A stretch of DNA of 36,808 nt, from contig NZ_VMQS01000013.1 of NCBI RefSeq assembly GCF_007625055.1, forward strand, positions 9,267 through 46,074, written 5' to 3'. Shown one piece after another: positions 24,210-32,980 of this stretch (within the stretch, counting starts at the first letter, position 1; each line of letters starts with the position of its first letter). Under the pieces are notes generated by a model. It saw only the letters and a list, made by a program, of their open reading frames with translations, was not told the DNA's origin and searched no databases. The position numbers were made by a program, and so were the translations under genes. Source of the stretch: Halomonas sp. GTDB lineage: Bacteria > Pseudomonadota > Gammaproteobacteria > Pseudomonadales > Halomonadaceae.

Positions 24210-27059
24210 ATGGACAGCATTCTGGTCAGGGGTGCCCGCACCCATAACCTCAAAGAGATCGATGTTGAGCTTCCCCGCGACAGACTGATCGTGATTACCG
24301 GGCTTTCCGGCTCCGGTAAGTCTTCGCTGGCGTTTGACACCCTGTATGCGGAAGGCCAGCGGCGCTATGTGGAATCGCTGTCGACCTATGCACGCCAGTT
24401 TCTATCAATGATGGAAAAGCCCGACGTTGACCATATTGAAGGCCTGTCACCGGCAATTTCCATCGAGCAGAAGTCAACTTCCCACAACCCGCGTTCCACT
24501 GTGGGCACCATCACCGAGATCTACGATTACCTGCGCCTGCTGTTTGCTCGTGCCGGAACGCCACGCTGCCCGGAACACGGTGAGGACCTCGAGGCCCAGA
24601 CCATTTCACAGATGGTCGATCAGGTCATGAACCTGGCCGAGGGCACCAAGCTGATGCTGCTGGCGCCGGTGGTAAAAGGGCGTAAGGGTGAACACCTGCA
24701 ACTGCTGGCGGAACTGCGTGCCCAGGGGTTTGTGCGCGTGCTGATCGACGGCCAGGTGCTGGAACTGGACGATATTGCACCGCTGGACAAACGCAAGAAA
24801 CATGATATCAGCGTGGTGGTTGACCGCTTCAAGGTGCGCGATGATATTGCCCAGCGCCTGGCGGAATCCTTCGAGACCGCCATCAATCTGGCCGACGGCA
24901 CGGCCATGATCCACTTTATGGACGGCGACCAGGAAGACCTGGCCTTCTCGTCGCGGTTTGCCTGCCCGGTGTGCGGCTACTCCCTGGCTGAACTTGAACC
25001 TCGCATGTTCTCATTCAACAACCCCGCAGGCGCCTGCCCGACCTGTGATGGCCTGGGCGTGCAGCAGTATTTCGACCCTGAAAAACTCATCAGCCACCCG
25101 GAACTTTCCCTGGCCGAAGGGGTGATCAAGGGCTGGGACAGGCGCAGTGTCTATTACTTCACCCAGTTGCAGGCGCTGGCCAAGCACTATGGATTTAAGC
25201 TGGAAACCCCTTGGCAGGAACTTACTCAGTATGACCAGGACCTGATTCTTAACGGCAGCGGTAATGAGCCGGTGCCGTTCAGCTACGTCAGCGACCGAGG
25301 CCGTAAGGTTACCCGAGAACACCCCTTTGAAGGGGTATTGCCCAACCTGCAGCGCCGTTATCGGGAAACCGAATCCAACATGGTGCGCGATGATCTGGTC
25401 AAATACATTGCCGTGCAGCCCTGCGCCACCTGCCAGGGCTCGCGATTGCGCAAGGAGTCGCGCCATGTGTTTGTCGATGACCATACCATTGCCGATATCG
25501 TCCACTTCCCCATCGGCGAGGCCTGGCGCTATTTTGCTTCTCTGGCACTGCCCGGCCGCAAGGGTGAAATCGCTGAAAAGATCGTCAATGAAATCCATGC
25601 GCGGCTGGAATTCCTGGTCAACGTCGGGCTGGATTATCTCAATCTGGAGCGCAGCGCGGATACCCTTTCCGGCGGTGAGGCCCAGCGTATCCGCCTGGCC
25701 AGCCAGATCGGCGCCGGCCTGGTCGGGGTCATGTATATTCTCGATGAGCCCTCCATCGGCCTGCACCAGCGCGACAACGATCGCCTGCTGAAAACCCTGG
25801 AGCGCCTGCGTGACCTGGGCAATACCGTGATCGTGGTGGAACACGACGAAGACGCTATCCGCGCCGCCGACCATGTGCTGGATATCGGCCCCGGCGCCGG
25901 GGTACATGGTGGCCAGATCGTTGCCCAGGGCACGCCCCAACAGATCATGGATAACCCGGATTCGCTGACTGGCCAATACCTTTCCGGTAACCGCGAGATT
26001 GCCGTGCCGCCCCACCGCATCCCCGCTAACCCTGAAAAGCAGCTGGTGCTAAGCGGTGCCACCGGCAACAACCTGCAGGATGTCACCCTGAACCTGCCGC
26101 TGGGCTGCTTTGTGTGCATTACCGGGGTGTCCGGCTCGGGCAAATCGACGCTGATCAACGGCACCTTGATGCCGATAGCCGCCCGTGAGCTGAATCGGGC
26201 CACTACCCTGAAGGCCGCGCCTTACCGCAAGATCGCGGGGCTGGATCAACTCGATAAAGTCATTGATATCGATCAGAGCCCGATCGGTCGCACACCGCGC
26301 TCCAACCCGGCCACCTATACCGGCATTTTTACCCCCATTCGTGAGCTGTTTGCGGGCACCCAGGAAGCCCGATCAAGGGGCTACAAGCCGGGGCGGTTCT
26401 CGTTCAACGTCAAGGGCGGACGCTGCGAGGCCTGCCAGGGTGAGGGCATGATCAAGGTGGAAATGCATTTTCTGCCGGATATCTACGTGCCCTGTGATGT
26501 GTGCAAAGGCAAGCGTTATAACCGCGAGACTCTGGATATCCACTACAAGGGCAAAACCATCCATCAGGTGCTGGAAATGACCGTGGAAGACGCCCTGGCG
26601 TTTTTCAGCCCGGTGCCTGCCATCGCCCGACGCCTGCAGACTCTGCTTGATGTGGGGCTGTCCTACATTCGTCTTGGGCAGAGCGCAACCACGCTATCTG
26701 GCGGCGAGGCCCAGCGGGTCAAGCTGGCTCGAGAGCTGGCCAAGCGTGATACCGGCAAGACCCTGTATATTCTTGACGAGCCCACTACCGGGCTACATTT
26801 CGAGGATATCCGTCAACTCCTGACGGTCCTGCATCGCCTGCGTGATCATGGCAACAGCATTGTGGTGATCGAGCACAACCTGGATGTGATCAAGACCGCT
26901 GACTGGCTGATTGACCTTGGCCCGGAAGGCGGCTCCGGCGGCGGCCAGATCATCGCTGAAGGCACCCCTGAACAGGTCGCCCAACAGGATGTTTCCCACA
27001 CCGGGCGTTTTCTCAAGCCACTGCTGGAGCGTCAGCTGCGCAGGGGAAAAGCCGGGTAG
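24210..27059 (+). CDS. uvrA: Excinuclease ABC subunit A
   Basis: A 949-residue UvrA, the damage-recognition ATPase of nucleotide excision repair, which loads UvrB on damaged DNA. Two ABC modules are visible: Walker [10 protein letters not shown] (about 31-39) and GVSGSGKST (about 640), with signatures [12 protein letters not shown] and [12 protein letters not shown]. Zinc modules appear as CPVCGYSL...CPTCDG and CEACQGEG...[10 protein letters not shown]. The ATG at 24210 follows GAGGTG; a GTG and a TTG lie just before it in frame. The 3' end overlaps the convergent LysR gene by 28 bases. Confidence 0.98.
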   Translation: MDSILVRGARTHNLKEIDVELPRDRLIVITGLSGSGKSSLAFDTLYAEGQRRYVESLSTYARQFLSMMEKPDVDHIEGLSPAISIEQKSTSHNPRSTVGTITEIYDYLRLLFARAGTPRCPEHGEDLEAQTISQMVDQVMNLAEGTKLMLLAPVVKGRKGEHLQLLAELRAQGFVRVLIDGQVLELDDIAPLDKRKKHDISVVVDRFKVRDDIAQRLAESFETAINLADGTAMIHFMDGDQEDLAFSSRFACPVCGYSLAELEPRMFSFNNPAGACPTCDGLGVQQYFDPEKLISHPELSLAEGVIKGWDRRSVYYFTQLQALAKHYGFKLETPWQELTQYDQDLILNGSGNEPVPFSYVSDRGRKVTREHPFEGVLPNLQRRYRETESNMVRDDLVKYIAVQPCATCQGSRLRKESRHVFVDDHTIADIVHFPIGEAWRYFASLALPGRKGEIAEKIVNEIHARLEFLVNVGLDYLNLERSADTLSGGEAQRIRLASQIGAGLVGVMYILDEPSIGLHQRDNDRLLKTLERLRDLGNTVIVVEHDEDAIRAADHVLDIGPGAGVHGGQIVAQGTPQQIMDNPDSLTGQYLSGNREIAVPPHRIPANPEKQLVLSGATGNNLQDVTLNLPLGCFVCITGVSGSGKSTLINGTLMPIAARELNRATTLKAAPYRKIAGLDQLDKVIDIDQSPIGRTPRSNPATYTGIFTPIRELFAGTQEARSRGYKPGRFSFNVKGGRCEACQGEGMIKVEMHFLPDIYVPCDVCKGKRYNRETLDIHYKGKTIHQVLEMTVEDALAFFSPVPAIARRLQTLLDVGLSYIRLGQSATTLSGGEAQRVKLARELAKRDTGKTLYILDEPTTGLHFEDIRQLLTVLHRLRDHGNSIVVIEHNLDVIKTADWLIDLGPEGGSGGGQIIAEGTPEQVAQQDVSHTGRFLKPLLERQLRRGKAG

Positions 27060-28000
27060 GCGGCGAGCAGGCTATCCAGTTCGTTACACACAAAGCGCGG
27101 TTCGATCCAGTGGCCAAGGTGCTCATGGACGTAATGCAGAAAACGCTGGGCTGATTGCGGCAGGCGTTGATCGCTGCGTACGATAAACTGCCAGTGGCTT
27201 TCAATCGGCAAGCCTTCCACTGGCAGCACGGCAAGCTCGGGGTGCTCCTTGGGCAAGACGTGCTCTGACAACACCGCCACGCCCATACGGGCGGCAACGC
27301 CCACGCGGATGGCCTCATTGCTGGCCATCTGCAAGGTCTTCTGCATGCTCACGCCCTGTTCCTGCAACCAGCTGTCCAGCAGCATACGGGTGGCTGAGCC
27401 GGGCTCCCGCAGAAGTAAGCGTTCTGTTAAAAGCTGTTCCAGGCTGATCGCCGGCTGCTGTGCCAGCGGATGGTCTCCGGCCGCAATGGCTACCAAAGGG
27501 TTGCGCATAAAACGCGCTGCCACCGCATGGGCCAATGCAGGCGGATGGCTGAACACATACAGATCATCTTCATGACGGTCAAAACGTGCCAGCACCTGGC
27601 GACGATTGCCGATATGCACGGTCACATCCACATCGGGAAACGCCTGGCTGAAGGGCCCCAGCAGCCGCGGCAGCACATACTGGGCGGTATTCACCAGCAC
27701 AATGCTGAAGCGGCCCTTACGACCATGCTGCAAATCACTCAGCTGGTCGGCAAAATCGTCAAAGCGCCCCAGCACGTCCCGGCTGGCCTGATACAGTGCC
27801 TGGCCGGTTGCCGTCAGAGTTAGCCCCTGAGCATGCTGTTCAAGCAGCGGGCTGCCGACCGCTTCGCTCAGCCGCTTGAGCTGTTGCGACACGGTGGGCT
27901 GGGTAAGATGCAGTTGGCGTGCCGCCGCGCTCACTGAACCACAGCGGACAACAGTGACGTAGACTTGCAGCAGCCGAAACGTGAGATGGCGTATGTTCAC
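27032..28000 (-). CDS. LysR-family transcriptional regulator
   Basis: A 322-residue LysR regulator. The N-terminal helix-turn-helix is in residues about 5-63 ([29 protein letters not shown]). The periplasmic-binding-like effector domain follows ([24 protein letters not shown]). It resembles the CbbR/YeiE branch. The GTG at 28000 has AGGAAG 9 bases upstream. It is divergent from an SbtA-type bicarbonate transporter gene across 138 bp that includes a perfect palindrome, so it most likely controls that gene. Its 3' end overlaps uvrA. Confidence 0.94.
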   Translation of the reverse strand: MNIRHLTFRLLQVYVTVVRCGSVSAAARQLHLTQPTVSQQLKRLSEAVGSPLLEQHAQGLTLTATGQALYQASRDVLGRFDDFADQLSDLQHGRKGRFSIVLVNTAQYVLPRLLGPFSQAFPDVDVTVHIGNRRQVLARFDRHEDDLYVFSHPPALAHAVAARFMRNPLVAIAAGDHPLAQQPAISLEQLLTERLLLREPGSATRMLLDSWLQEQGVSMQKTLQMASNEAIRVGVAARMGVAVLSEHVLPKEHPELAVLPVEGLPIESHWQFIVRSDQRLPQSAQRFLHYVHEHLGHWIEPRFVCNELDSLLAAYPAFPLRS

Positions 28001-28021
28001 AGCAAAGCTTCCTGGGTTTAC

Positions 28022-28068
28022 ATAGATAATTATCTATACTGTTCATTGAATATATTATTAGTTATCTA
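28022..28068. promoter_or_regulatory. Palindromic LysR-type operator between lysR and sbtA
   Basis: ATAGATAATTATCTAT (28022-28037) is a perfect 16-bp palindrome, and a further TTATCTA half-site lies at 28062-28068, 25 bases on. A strong recognition site plus a weaker activation half-site is the classical LysR layout. AT-rich sequence between them could include the promoter of the transporter gene. Confidence 0.65.
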
Positions 28069-28138
28069 GTGAACTCGCTCGCAAAATGCAGCTTCTTTTT
28101 TGTGGTTCAAGCTTTGCCGACGCTAAGGAGCGCCTTGT

Positions 28139-29080
28139 ATGCCGGATATTGTGGTGATGTTTTTCTTGCTGGGGCTGGTTGCCGGGGCAGTGAAATCCGA
28201 TCTTGAAGTGCCCAAGGCCACCTACGACACCCTGAGCCTGCTGTTAATGCTGACCATCGGCCTGAAGGGCGGCATGGCACTTTACGGCAATATCCACTGG
28301 GGGCTGGTGCCCGAACTGCTGGGAGTGGCGCTGCTGTCAGCCTTCATTCCGCTGATGCTGATGCCGATACTGCGCCGTGTGGTACGCCTGTCTTCTGCTG
28401 ATAGCGCCAGCATTGCGGCCCACTACGGCTCGGTCAGCGCGGGCACCTTCGCAGTGGCACTGGCCTATGTGGAAGCGCGTCAACTGACAGTCGGCAGCGA
28501 GGTGACGCTGTACCTGGTGGCCATGGAGCTGCCGGCCATCATGGTGGCGATTGCCTTGTTCCGGCGCCACCAGGGCGCTGCCGTCAAGGAAAGCACCAGC
28601 AAGCTATGGCATGAAACCCTGACCAACCGAGGGGTGATTCTGCTGACCGGCGGTGTGCTGATCGGTGCACTTTACGGCCCTGTTCAAGGCGCTGCGGTCA
28701 CCGATCTTTTTACCAATGCCTTCAAGGGCGTTTTGGCGCTCTTCCTGCTGGAAATGGGCCTGACCGCCGCACAGACCTTGCGCCCTGTTCCCTGGCACCA
28801 CTGGCGGCTGGTCACCTTTGCCCTCGTCACACCGATGGTGCTGTCAATGCTGGGCATATTGGTCGGCATGCTGATTGGTTTACCGCTGGGTTCGGTGGTG
28901 ATTCTGGCCGCCCTGGCCGCCAGTGCCTCCTATATTGCCGCGCCTGCCGCCATGCGCGCAGCGGTTCCCCAGGCCAATATCGGTTTGGCCATGCTGGCGT
29001 CGCTGGGCATTACTTTCCCGCTTAACGTCATGTTAGGCATACCGCTTTACCATCGGCTGATCGAACACTTGCTGGGCTGA
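28139..29080 (+). CDS. SbtA-type sodium-dependent bicarbonate transporter
   Basis: A 313-residue membrane protein with about ten hydrophobic segments in two inverted halves. The blocks KATYDTLSLLLMLTIGLKGG, AAHYGSVSAGTFAVALAY and AASASYIAAPAAMR match the SbtA/DUF897 family, sodium-bicarbonate symporters best known from cyanobacteria. No PII-like SbtB partner gene is adjacent, and no carboxysome or RuBisCO gene is in the window, so an anaplerotic or pH role is plausible. SD AAGGAG precedes the ATG. A bidirectional terminator follows. Confidence 0.9.
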   Translation: MPDIVVMFFLLGLVAGAVKSDLEVPKATYDTLSLLLMLTIGLKGGMALYGNIHWGLVPELLGVALLSAFIPLMLMPILRRVVRLSSADSASIAAHYGSVSAGTFAVALAYVEARQLTVGSEVTLYLVAMELPAIMVAIALFRRHQGAAVKESTSKLWHETLTNRGVILLTGGVLIGALYGPVQGAAVTDLFTNAFKGVLALFLLEMGLTAAQTLRPVPWHHWRLVTFALVTPMVLSMLGILVGMLIGLPLGSVVILAALAASASYIAAPAAMRAAVPQANIGLAMLASLGITFPLNVMLGIPLYHRLIEHLLG

Positions 29081-29090
29081 AAAAGAAAAA

Positions 29091-29119
29091 CCCGGAAACG
29101 AGGAGCGCTTCCGGGCTTT
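29091..29119. terminator. Bidirectional terminator between sbtA-type gene and nrdJb
   Basis: CCCGGAA pairs with TTCCGGG around an 11-base loop. On the plus strand CTTTC follows; on the minus strand the preceding A-rich tract reads as a long T-run, so it should stop nrdJb transcripts well. Confidence 0.8.
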
Positions 29120-29142
29120 CAGATGGGCTATTTAGCCAGACT

Positions 29143-29940
29143 TCAACCGCATTTGGACCAGCCGCAACCGGCATAGCAGGTGGGGCAGCCGTCCATCATG
29201 ATCAGCTCGCCGCGGCATTCCGGGCAGTGGCCAACCACAGCGGGGCCACTGCCTTCAGGCTTTTTTGCGCTGCTATCTGCCTCGTTGGCCGCGCCACCGA
29301 TCGGCTCAACGGCACCGCTTGCGGCAGCCGTTTCCGGCTCATTCGCGGGCGGCTGCCAGGCGTGGCCGTGTTGCATACGGTGATGATAGCGCTCCACCAG
29401 GGTTTCCACCGGCACCTGATTTCCGTCCTGGTCAAGAAACCCGCGGCGGTAAAGAATCTGCTGGATCGACCAGGCAATCGCCGAGACTTCCGAATCGTGG
29501 AACATGGGCTTGCCCCAGCGGTTCCAACCGCAGCGCACCAGCCCCTTGTCCCAGGCGACCTTGCGCAGATCGGCCACGGCCTGAGTCACATAACCACCGC
29601 GCGCGGCCAGTGACAGACTACGCATGGTCGCAGTGATCCACTGGTGCTCGCTGGAAAGCTGGCCGGAAGGGAAAAAGAACTCTACCGGGCGCTCAATCAC
29701 CACCCGCTTGCCACCTACCACGCCCTCTACCGGCATGAAGGACACCAGCAAATAGACTTTCTTGCGGCCCTCAGCGCCCACATAGGAAATCTTTTCAGAC
29801 ACCGCTTCCAGAGTGCCTTCCGGACGCGACGGAATGCGCACCGTCAGCGGGTCCTCTTCCAGCAACGCTGCCGCCTGAGGGGCAGGCTCGTCCTGTTTGA
29901 TGCGATAACCGACAATCTTCGAGGTAATTTCAACCGTCAT
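29143..29940 (-). CDS. nrdJb: Class II ribonucleotide reductase, C-terminal subunit (NrdJb)
   Basis: A 265-residue protein matching the separate C-terminal part of the split class II reductase known from Pseudomonas. The block ARGGYVTQAVADLRKVAWDKGLVRCG begins a TSCPD-like region. An Ala/Glu-rich linker (about 205-235) leads to a zinc-ribbon-like tail CPEC...CPTC and a terminal CGWSKC pair, the CxxxxC redox cysteines that re-reduce the active site. The ATG at 29940 has GGAGAA upstream; a TTG at 29961 is less likely. It follows nrdJa by 79 bases, with a hairpin between. It must act with NrdJa in deoxyribonucleotide synthesis. Confidence 0.9.
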   Translation of the reverse strand: MTVEITSKIVGYRIKQDEPAPQAAALLEEDPLTVRIPSRPEGTLEAVSEKISYVGAEGRKKVYLLVSFMPVEGVVGGKRVVIERPVEFFFPSGQLSSEHQWITATMRSLSLAARGGYVTQAVADLRKVAWDKGLVRCGWNRWGKPMFHDSEVSAIAWSIQQILYRRGFLDQDGNQVPVETLVERYHHRMQHGHAWQPPANEPETAAASGAVEPIGGAANEADSSAKKPEGSGPAVVGHCPECRGELIMMDGCPTCYAGCGWSKCG

Positions 29941-29988
29941 GTGTGTTCTCCACGAAACCAAGCAAGTGATGGCAGCAGTTTAGAGTAT

Positions 29989-30012
29989 CCGCTACGCCCG
30001 GCGGCGCAGCGG
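29989..30012 (-). promoter_or_regulatory. Intercistronic hairpin between nrdJa and nrdJb
   Basis: A 10-bp GC-rich stem (CCGCTGCGCC with GGCGTAGCGG, one G-U) closes on a 4-base loop seven bases after the nrdJa stop. No T-run follows, so it may stabilise the nrdJa message or lower read-through to nrdJb. Confidence 0.5.
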
Positions 30013-30019
30013 GCGACCC

Positions 30020-32131
30020 TTACCATTTGCCGTAAGTGCCTTCTTTCAAGCCATCAAACAGGTTGGCGGCGTTGTGCTCTTCGCCATCGTAAATGACTTT
30101 TTCATCACCGCTCAGCTCGACGGTTTCACCATTTTCAAGCTCAAACACATAGGTGGTGTTTTTCAGGTCATCTTCGCGTACCAGTACGCCCTGAAAGGCC
30201 TCCGGGTTGAAGCGGAAGGTGGTGCAGCCTTTCAAACGGCTTTCATAGGCCTGCAGGTAAAGATCCTGGAACTTCTCGAACGGGAACTCGGTGGGCACGT
30301 TAACGGTTTTTGAGATGGCTGAATCCACCCACTGCTGGGCAGCCGCCTGAACGGCAACATGCTGCTCGGGGGTCACCGCATCAGCGGTAATAAAGTAATC
30401 CGGCAGATCGCTTTCTACCGCGTCCGAGGCAATAAAGTGACGGTAGGCGGCCAGCTCAAACGAGACAACCTCGACCTGCTCCTTGGTCTTTTTGCCTGAC
30501 TGGATAATATTGCGGAAATAACGGTGCGAGAACGAAGGCTCGATGCCGTTGGAGGCGTTATTGCCCATCGACAGCGAAATGGTGCCGGTCGGGGCGATCG
30601 AGCTATGGTGGGTAAAGCGCGCGCCGTGCTCCGCCAGCTGGGCAACCAGTTCCGGTTCAAGCTCAGCGACCTTGGCCATATACTGACTGTAACGGGCATG
30701 CAGAATGCGCCCTGGCACTTTATCACCGATTTCGTAGCCGTCTTTTTTCAGCTGGGGGCGCTCACGCATCATCTTGGCGGTAATGGTGTGCTCTTCTGCC
30801 AGCACCGGCGCCATACCTTTTTCCCTGGACAGCTCCAGCGCCTGCTTCCAGCCTTCCAGCGCCAGGTGGCGGCTGACTTCCTCGGTGAAGGCCAGTGATT
30901 CCCTGGAACCATAGGGAATCTTGAGCATGGTCATGGTGGATCCCAGGCCCAGAAAGCCCATGCCGTGACGGCGCTTGTTTTCGATTTCACGCTGCTGCTG
31001 GTCAAGCGGCAGGCCGGCAATTTCCACTACGTTGTCGAGCATGCGGGTGAACACCGCTACTACCTTACGGTAGCGCTCCCAGTCAAAGCGGGGCTTGTCA
31101 CCGAAGGGATCAATCACAAACTTGGTCAGGTTGACAGAGCCTAAAAGGCACGCACCTTCCGGCGGCAGCGGCTGCTCACCGCAAGGGTTGGTGGCCCGGA
31201 TATCCTCGCAGAACCAGTTATTGTTCATGCGGTTAACCTGATCGATCAGGATGAAACCCGGTTCTGCGTAGTCATAGGTGGACGACATGATGGTGTCCCA
31301 CAGCTCGCGCGCCTTGATAACTTCCACGATGCGACAGGCCACTCGGCCTTCATCGTCAAGCGTGTAGCCGTCTTCTACTACCGGCCAGTCCCGGTAGATC
31401 AGGTCTTCCGGCCTGACATCGTCCTTCTCGCCCGGATGTAGCGGGAACGCCAGCGGCCAATCGGCATTGTCCTTGACCGCTTCCATGAATTCATCGGTAA
31501 TCAGCAGGCTGAGATTGAACTGACGCAGACGACCAGACTCACGCTTGGCCTGAATGAACTCACGCACGTCCGGGTGGCCGACATCGAAGGTGCCCATCTG
31601 GGCACCACGACGACCACCGGCGGAAGCCACGGTGAAACACATTTTGTCGTAGATATCCATGAACGCCAGAGGGCCATTGGTGCCGGCACCGGCACCGAAC
31701 ACAAAAGCGCCCTTGTGGCGCAGGGTCGAGAAATCATAGCCAATGCCCGCCCCGGATTTCAGCGTCATGCCGGCATCAACAACCGAGTCGAGAATATCAC
31801 GCATGGAATCGCGGATGGTGCGCGACACGGTGCAGTTGATCAGACTGACGGCAGGTTTGTACGCTTCAGCCCCGGCATTGGACAGAATCCGCCCTGCCGG
31901 AATGGCGCCGTGCTCCAGCGCCCATTGAAAGCGCGGCAGCCACTCATCCGCCTTGTCACCTTCTACCGCTGCCAGGGCGCGGGCCACGCGCTCATAGGTG
32001 GCACTGACATCCTGATCCACCGGTTGGCTGTGGCGGTCCTTGAGCCGATACTTGGAGTCCCAGATTTCCTGTGAAGGCGCCTGCAAGGGAACAGCATTGG
32101 ATGTCTTTACGGCGTTGGCAGCAGTACTCAT
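30020..32131 (-). CDS. nrdJa: Adenosylcobalamin-dependent (class II) ribonucleotide reductase, catalytic subunit (NrdJa)
   Basis: A 703-residue catalytic subunit that makes deoxyribonucleotides with coenzyme B12 and needs no oxygen. C100 (SLINCTVS) and C328 (PPEGACLLGS) are the reducing pair, N315-P-C317-G-E319 holds the thiyl radical cysteine and its partners, and PTGTISL and GCTTFRFNPE are further RNR blocks. The chain ends before the redox tail, which is in the next gene. The ATG at 32131 has AAGGAGT 8 bases upstream; a start at 32149 would overlap that SD. I see no ATP-cone. Confidence 0.95.
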   Translation of the reverse strand: MSTAANAVKTSNAVPLQAPSQEIWDSKYRLKDRHSQPVDQDVSATYERVARALAAVEGDKADEWLPRFQWALEHGAIPAGRILSNAGAEAYKPAVSLINCTVSRTIRDSMRDILDSVVDAGMTLKSGAGIGYDFSTLRHKGAFVFGAGAGTNGPLAFMDIYDKMCFTVASAGGRRGAQMGTFDVGHPDVREFIQAKRESGRLRQFNLSLLITDEFMEAVKDNADWPLAFPLHPGEKDDVRPEDLIYRDWPVVEDGYTLDDEGRVACRIVEVIKARELWDTIMSSTYDYAEPGFILIDQVNRMNNNWFCEDIRATNPCGEQPLPPEGACLLGSVNLTKFVIDPFGDKPRFDWERYRKVVAVFTRMLDNVVEIAGLPLDQQQREIENKRRHGMGFLGLGSTMTMLKIPYGSRESLAFTEEVSRHLALEGWKQALELSREKGMAPVLAEEHTITAKMMRERPQLKKDGYEIGDKVPGRILHARYSQYMAKVAELEPELVAQLAEHGARFTHHSSIAPTGTISLSMGNNASNGIEPSFSHRYFRNIIQSGKKTKEQVEVVSFELAAYRHFIASDAVESDLPDYFITADAVTPEQHVAVQAAAQQWVDSAISKTVNVPTEFPFEKFQDLYLQAYESRLKGCTTFRFNPEAFQGVLVREDDLKNTTYVFELENGETVELSGDEKVIYDGEEHNAANLFDGLKEGTYGKW

Positions 32132-32181
32132 GTGGCAAAACTCCTTCATCTACGGGTTATTCTCGGCCCAAAACGCTGGGC

Positions 32182-32187
32182 ATTATA
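32182..32187 (-). promoter_or_regulatory. Candidate -10 element of nrdJ
   Basis: TATAAT on the minus strand, about 50 bases upstream of the nrdJa start and just downstream of the NrdR-like boxes. A good -35 was not identified. Confidence 0.4.
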
Positions 32188-32217
32188 CGATCAACAACTC
32201 AGAAGTATAGACATGAT

Positions 32218-32266
32218 AGACACCATATAGGCTAATTTTTTTGTAAAAAAATACTAGATATAGAAA
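32218..32266 (-). promoter_or_regulatory. Tandem NrdR-like boxes upstream of nrdJa
   Basis: Two 16-base sites resemble the NrdR consensus acaCwAtATaTwGtgt. The first (32266-32251) contains CTATATCTAG and the second (32233-32218) CTATATGGTG. They are spaced 33 bases, about three helical turns, close to the usual 31-32. NrdR would repress the operon when dATP is high. Confidence 0.6.
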
Positions 32267-32338
32267 AATCAGCAGCTTAGCCTTTTGCCTCAGCCAATGC
32301 CGTTGTAGGCTAGCATTTTTGCCTGGGAAGAACCTGCC

Positions 32339-32980
32339 ATGGGTACGCGCACCTTTTGTAAGACATTATCCTTTACCCTTTTGGCTATTGGCTGTTTACC
32401 CGCCCTGGCGCTGGCCACGCCCTACAACATCAGCGAGGCCCAGCGCCATCAACATTGGCAGTCAATGGCGCTATCGCTTGGGGATGAGCGGCATTTTCGC
32501 GCGGTAGAAACCCATAGCTATTCGGATGCCACCTTCAGCGTCAATGCCACCCAGGGCATTTGTGACCTGCCCTGGCTTGAGTTGCGCGTTACCCTGGAAA
32601 ACCTTCAGGGTGAGGACACCACTGTTAATATGGTGCCTACCCTGGTACGTGTCGACGACCGACCGATTCATCAGGGGGTAGCCGAGTTTATCACCCAGCG
32701 TGGCGACGACGGCTTTTACGTTCACTTTTACCTGAACGACCTGAATAATCTGCTGGAAGAAATGCCAGCTGGCGATCAGCTGTTTGTGGCCTTTGAACAG
32801 GATGAGCGCGACCCCTGGCACATGACGTTCAGCCTGCAAGGCGCCGGCGCCGCTTTGACCCGCCTCCAGGCAGGCTGCTCCAATGATGGTCGTAAGGATG
32901 AACGAGACGACGAGTTCCACCCGCCGACGTCACTTTACAGCGAAAGCGTCTCGATGGGAGATGGTCGCGAGAACCAATAA
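32339..32980 (+). CDS. Secreted protein of unknown function
   Basis: A 213-residue protein with a clear signal peptide (TLSFTLLAIGCLPALALA, cut after residue 26). The mature part has two cysteines (about 74 in GICDLPW and about 180 in QAGCSND) that could form a disulfide, several beta-strand-like stretches (LELRVTLENL, FYVHFYLN, WHMTFSLQG), and a highly charged tail. The strand pattern with a final FSLQGAGAAL...C is loosely like IalB-type periplasmic domains, but I do not recognise a family with confidence. It is convergent with the GGDEF-EAL gene and its last 46 bases overlap it. A GGAAG site lies upstream. Confidence 0.75.
   Translation: MGTRTFCKTLSFTLLAIGCLPALALATPYNISEAQRHQHWQSMALSLGDERHFRAVETHSYSDATFSVNATQGICDLPWLELRVTLENLQGEDTTVNMVPTLVRVDDRPIHQGVAEFITQRGDDGFYVHFYLNDLNNLLEEMPAGDQLFVAFEQDERDPWHMTFSLQGAGAALTRLQAGCSNDGRKDERDDEFHPPTSLYSESVSMGDGRENQ

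Noticed and set aside
25011..26015. A 334-codon minus-strand open frame.
   Set aside because: It lies inside uvrA on the opposite strand and shows no domain pattern.
32132..32338. A possible cobalamin riboswitch upstream of the B12-dependent reductase.
   Set aside because: The region is AT-rich and has no B12-box (GCCACTG-like) or long paired structure.
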